A stretch of DNA of 5,448 nucleotides from the NCBI GenBank assembly GCA_017515945.1, contig JAFWDX010000063.1, forward strand, positions 1-5,448, given 5' to 3'. The position numbers were made by a program, and so were the translations under genes. Positions 5,422 to 5,448 of this stretch are shown here, piece after piece (position 1 is the stretch's first letter; each line of letters begins with the position of its first letter). This stretch comes from Blautia sp. Its GTDB lineage: Bacteria; Bacillota; Clostridia; Lachnospirales; Lachnospiraceae. Under the pieces are notes generated by a model that was not told the DNA's origin, made no database searches, and saw nothing but the letters and a program-made list of their open reading frames with translations.

Positions 5422-5448
5422 TCACACATATGTGTGAGTCAATGAACC
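5383..5448. repeat. Tandem repeat of the palindromic core, period 42 bp, continuing past the window
   Basis: CACATATGTG occurs at 5383-5392 and again at 5425-5434, exactly 42 bp apart. The 24 bases starting at each copy agree at 21 positions. The second core is extended to a perfect 14-bp palindrome, CACACATATGTGTG (5423-5436). The last bases of the window (GAGTCAATGAACC) repeat the start of the right arm of the first palindrome, so a second unit is cut by the window edge. This is an inverted-repeat array, not a CRISPR: there are no unique spacers between conserved repeats. Confidence 0.65.

Noticed and set aside
5230..5445. A plus-strand frame ending in two SHICVSQ blocks
   Set aside because: The duplicated peptide is only the translation of the 42-bp palindromic repeat; the rest overlaps the tgt start and spacer.
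5354..5448. CRISPR array
   Set aside because: The repeated units are contiguous inverted repeats without unique spacers and no cas gene is visible.

Overview
The window looks like a bacterial chromosome segment from a GC-rich member of the Firmicutes/Clostridia, possibly Lachnospiraceae. The evidence is strong Shine-Dalgarno sites, a TTG start, the tgt-yajC pair and the sequence character of the IlvB/IlvD proteins. Taxonomy is inferred only. All four recognisable genes lie on the minus strand, so transcription runs right to left.

From right to left: (1) 5354-5448 holds a palindromic repeat array with a 42-bp period that runs off the window edge. It abuts a 22-codon open tail (5289-5357) that looks like the end of a lost or interrupted gene. 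(2) tgt (4086-5237), the queuosine tRNA-guanine transglycosylase, is followed by a 122-bp gap with two hairpins and a possible promoter. (3) yajC (3667-3963) encodes the small accessory subunit of the Sec translocase. (4) The 60-bp yajC-ilvD gap holds a perfect 11-bp-arm hairpin followed by a broken U tract, probably a full or partial terminator. (5) ilvD (1936-3606) encodes dihydroxy-acid dehydratase. (6) The 397-bp span between the ilvD stop and the ilvB start is not empty. Next to ilvD is a GC-rich nested inverted repeat (about 1849-1931). It is followed by a plausible sigma-A promoter and an AT-rich leader of roughly 235 nt with two short reading frames (13 and 36 codons), several small hairpins and a recurring GTATAY motif. 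(7) ilvB (1541 to the left edge, 3' end missing) encodes the catalytic subunit of acetohydroxyacid synthase and starts at TTG.

Functionally, IlvB makes acetolactate or acetohydroxybutyrate. After the ketol-acid reductoisomerase step (ilvC, not in the window), IlvD dehydrates the diol products to the 2-oxo acids that become valine, isoleucine and leucine. Tgt and YajC are housekeeping functions that commonly neighbour each other. No phage, defence or mobile-element protein gene is visible. The least explained parts are the ilvB leader, the repeat after ilvD and the palindromic array at the right edge.
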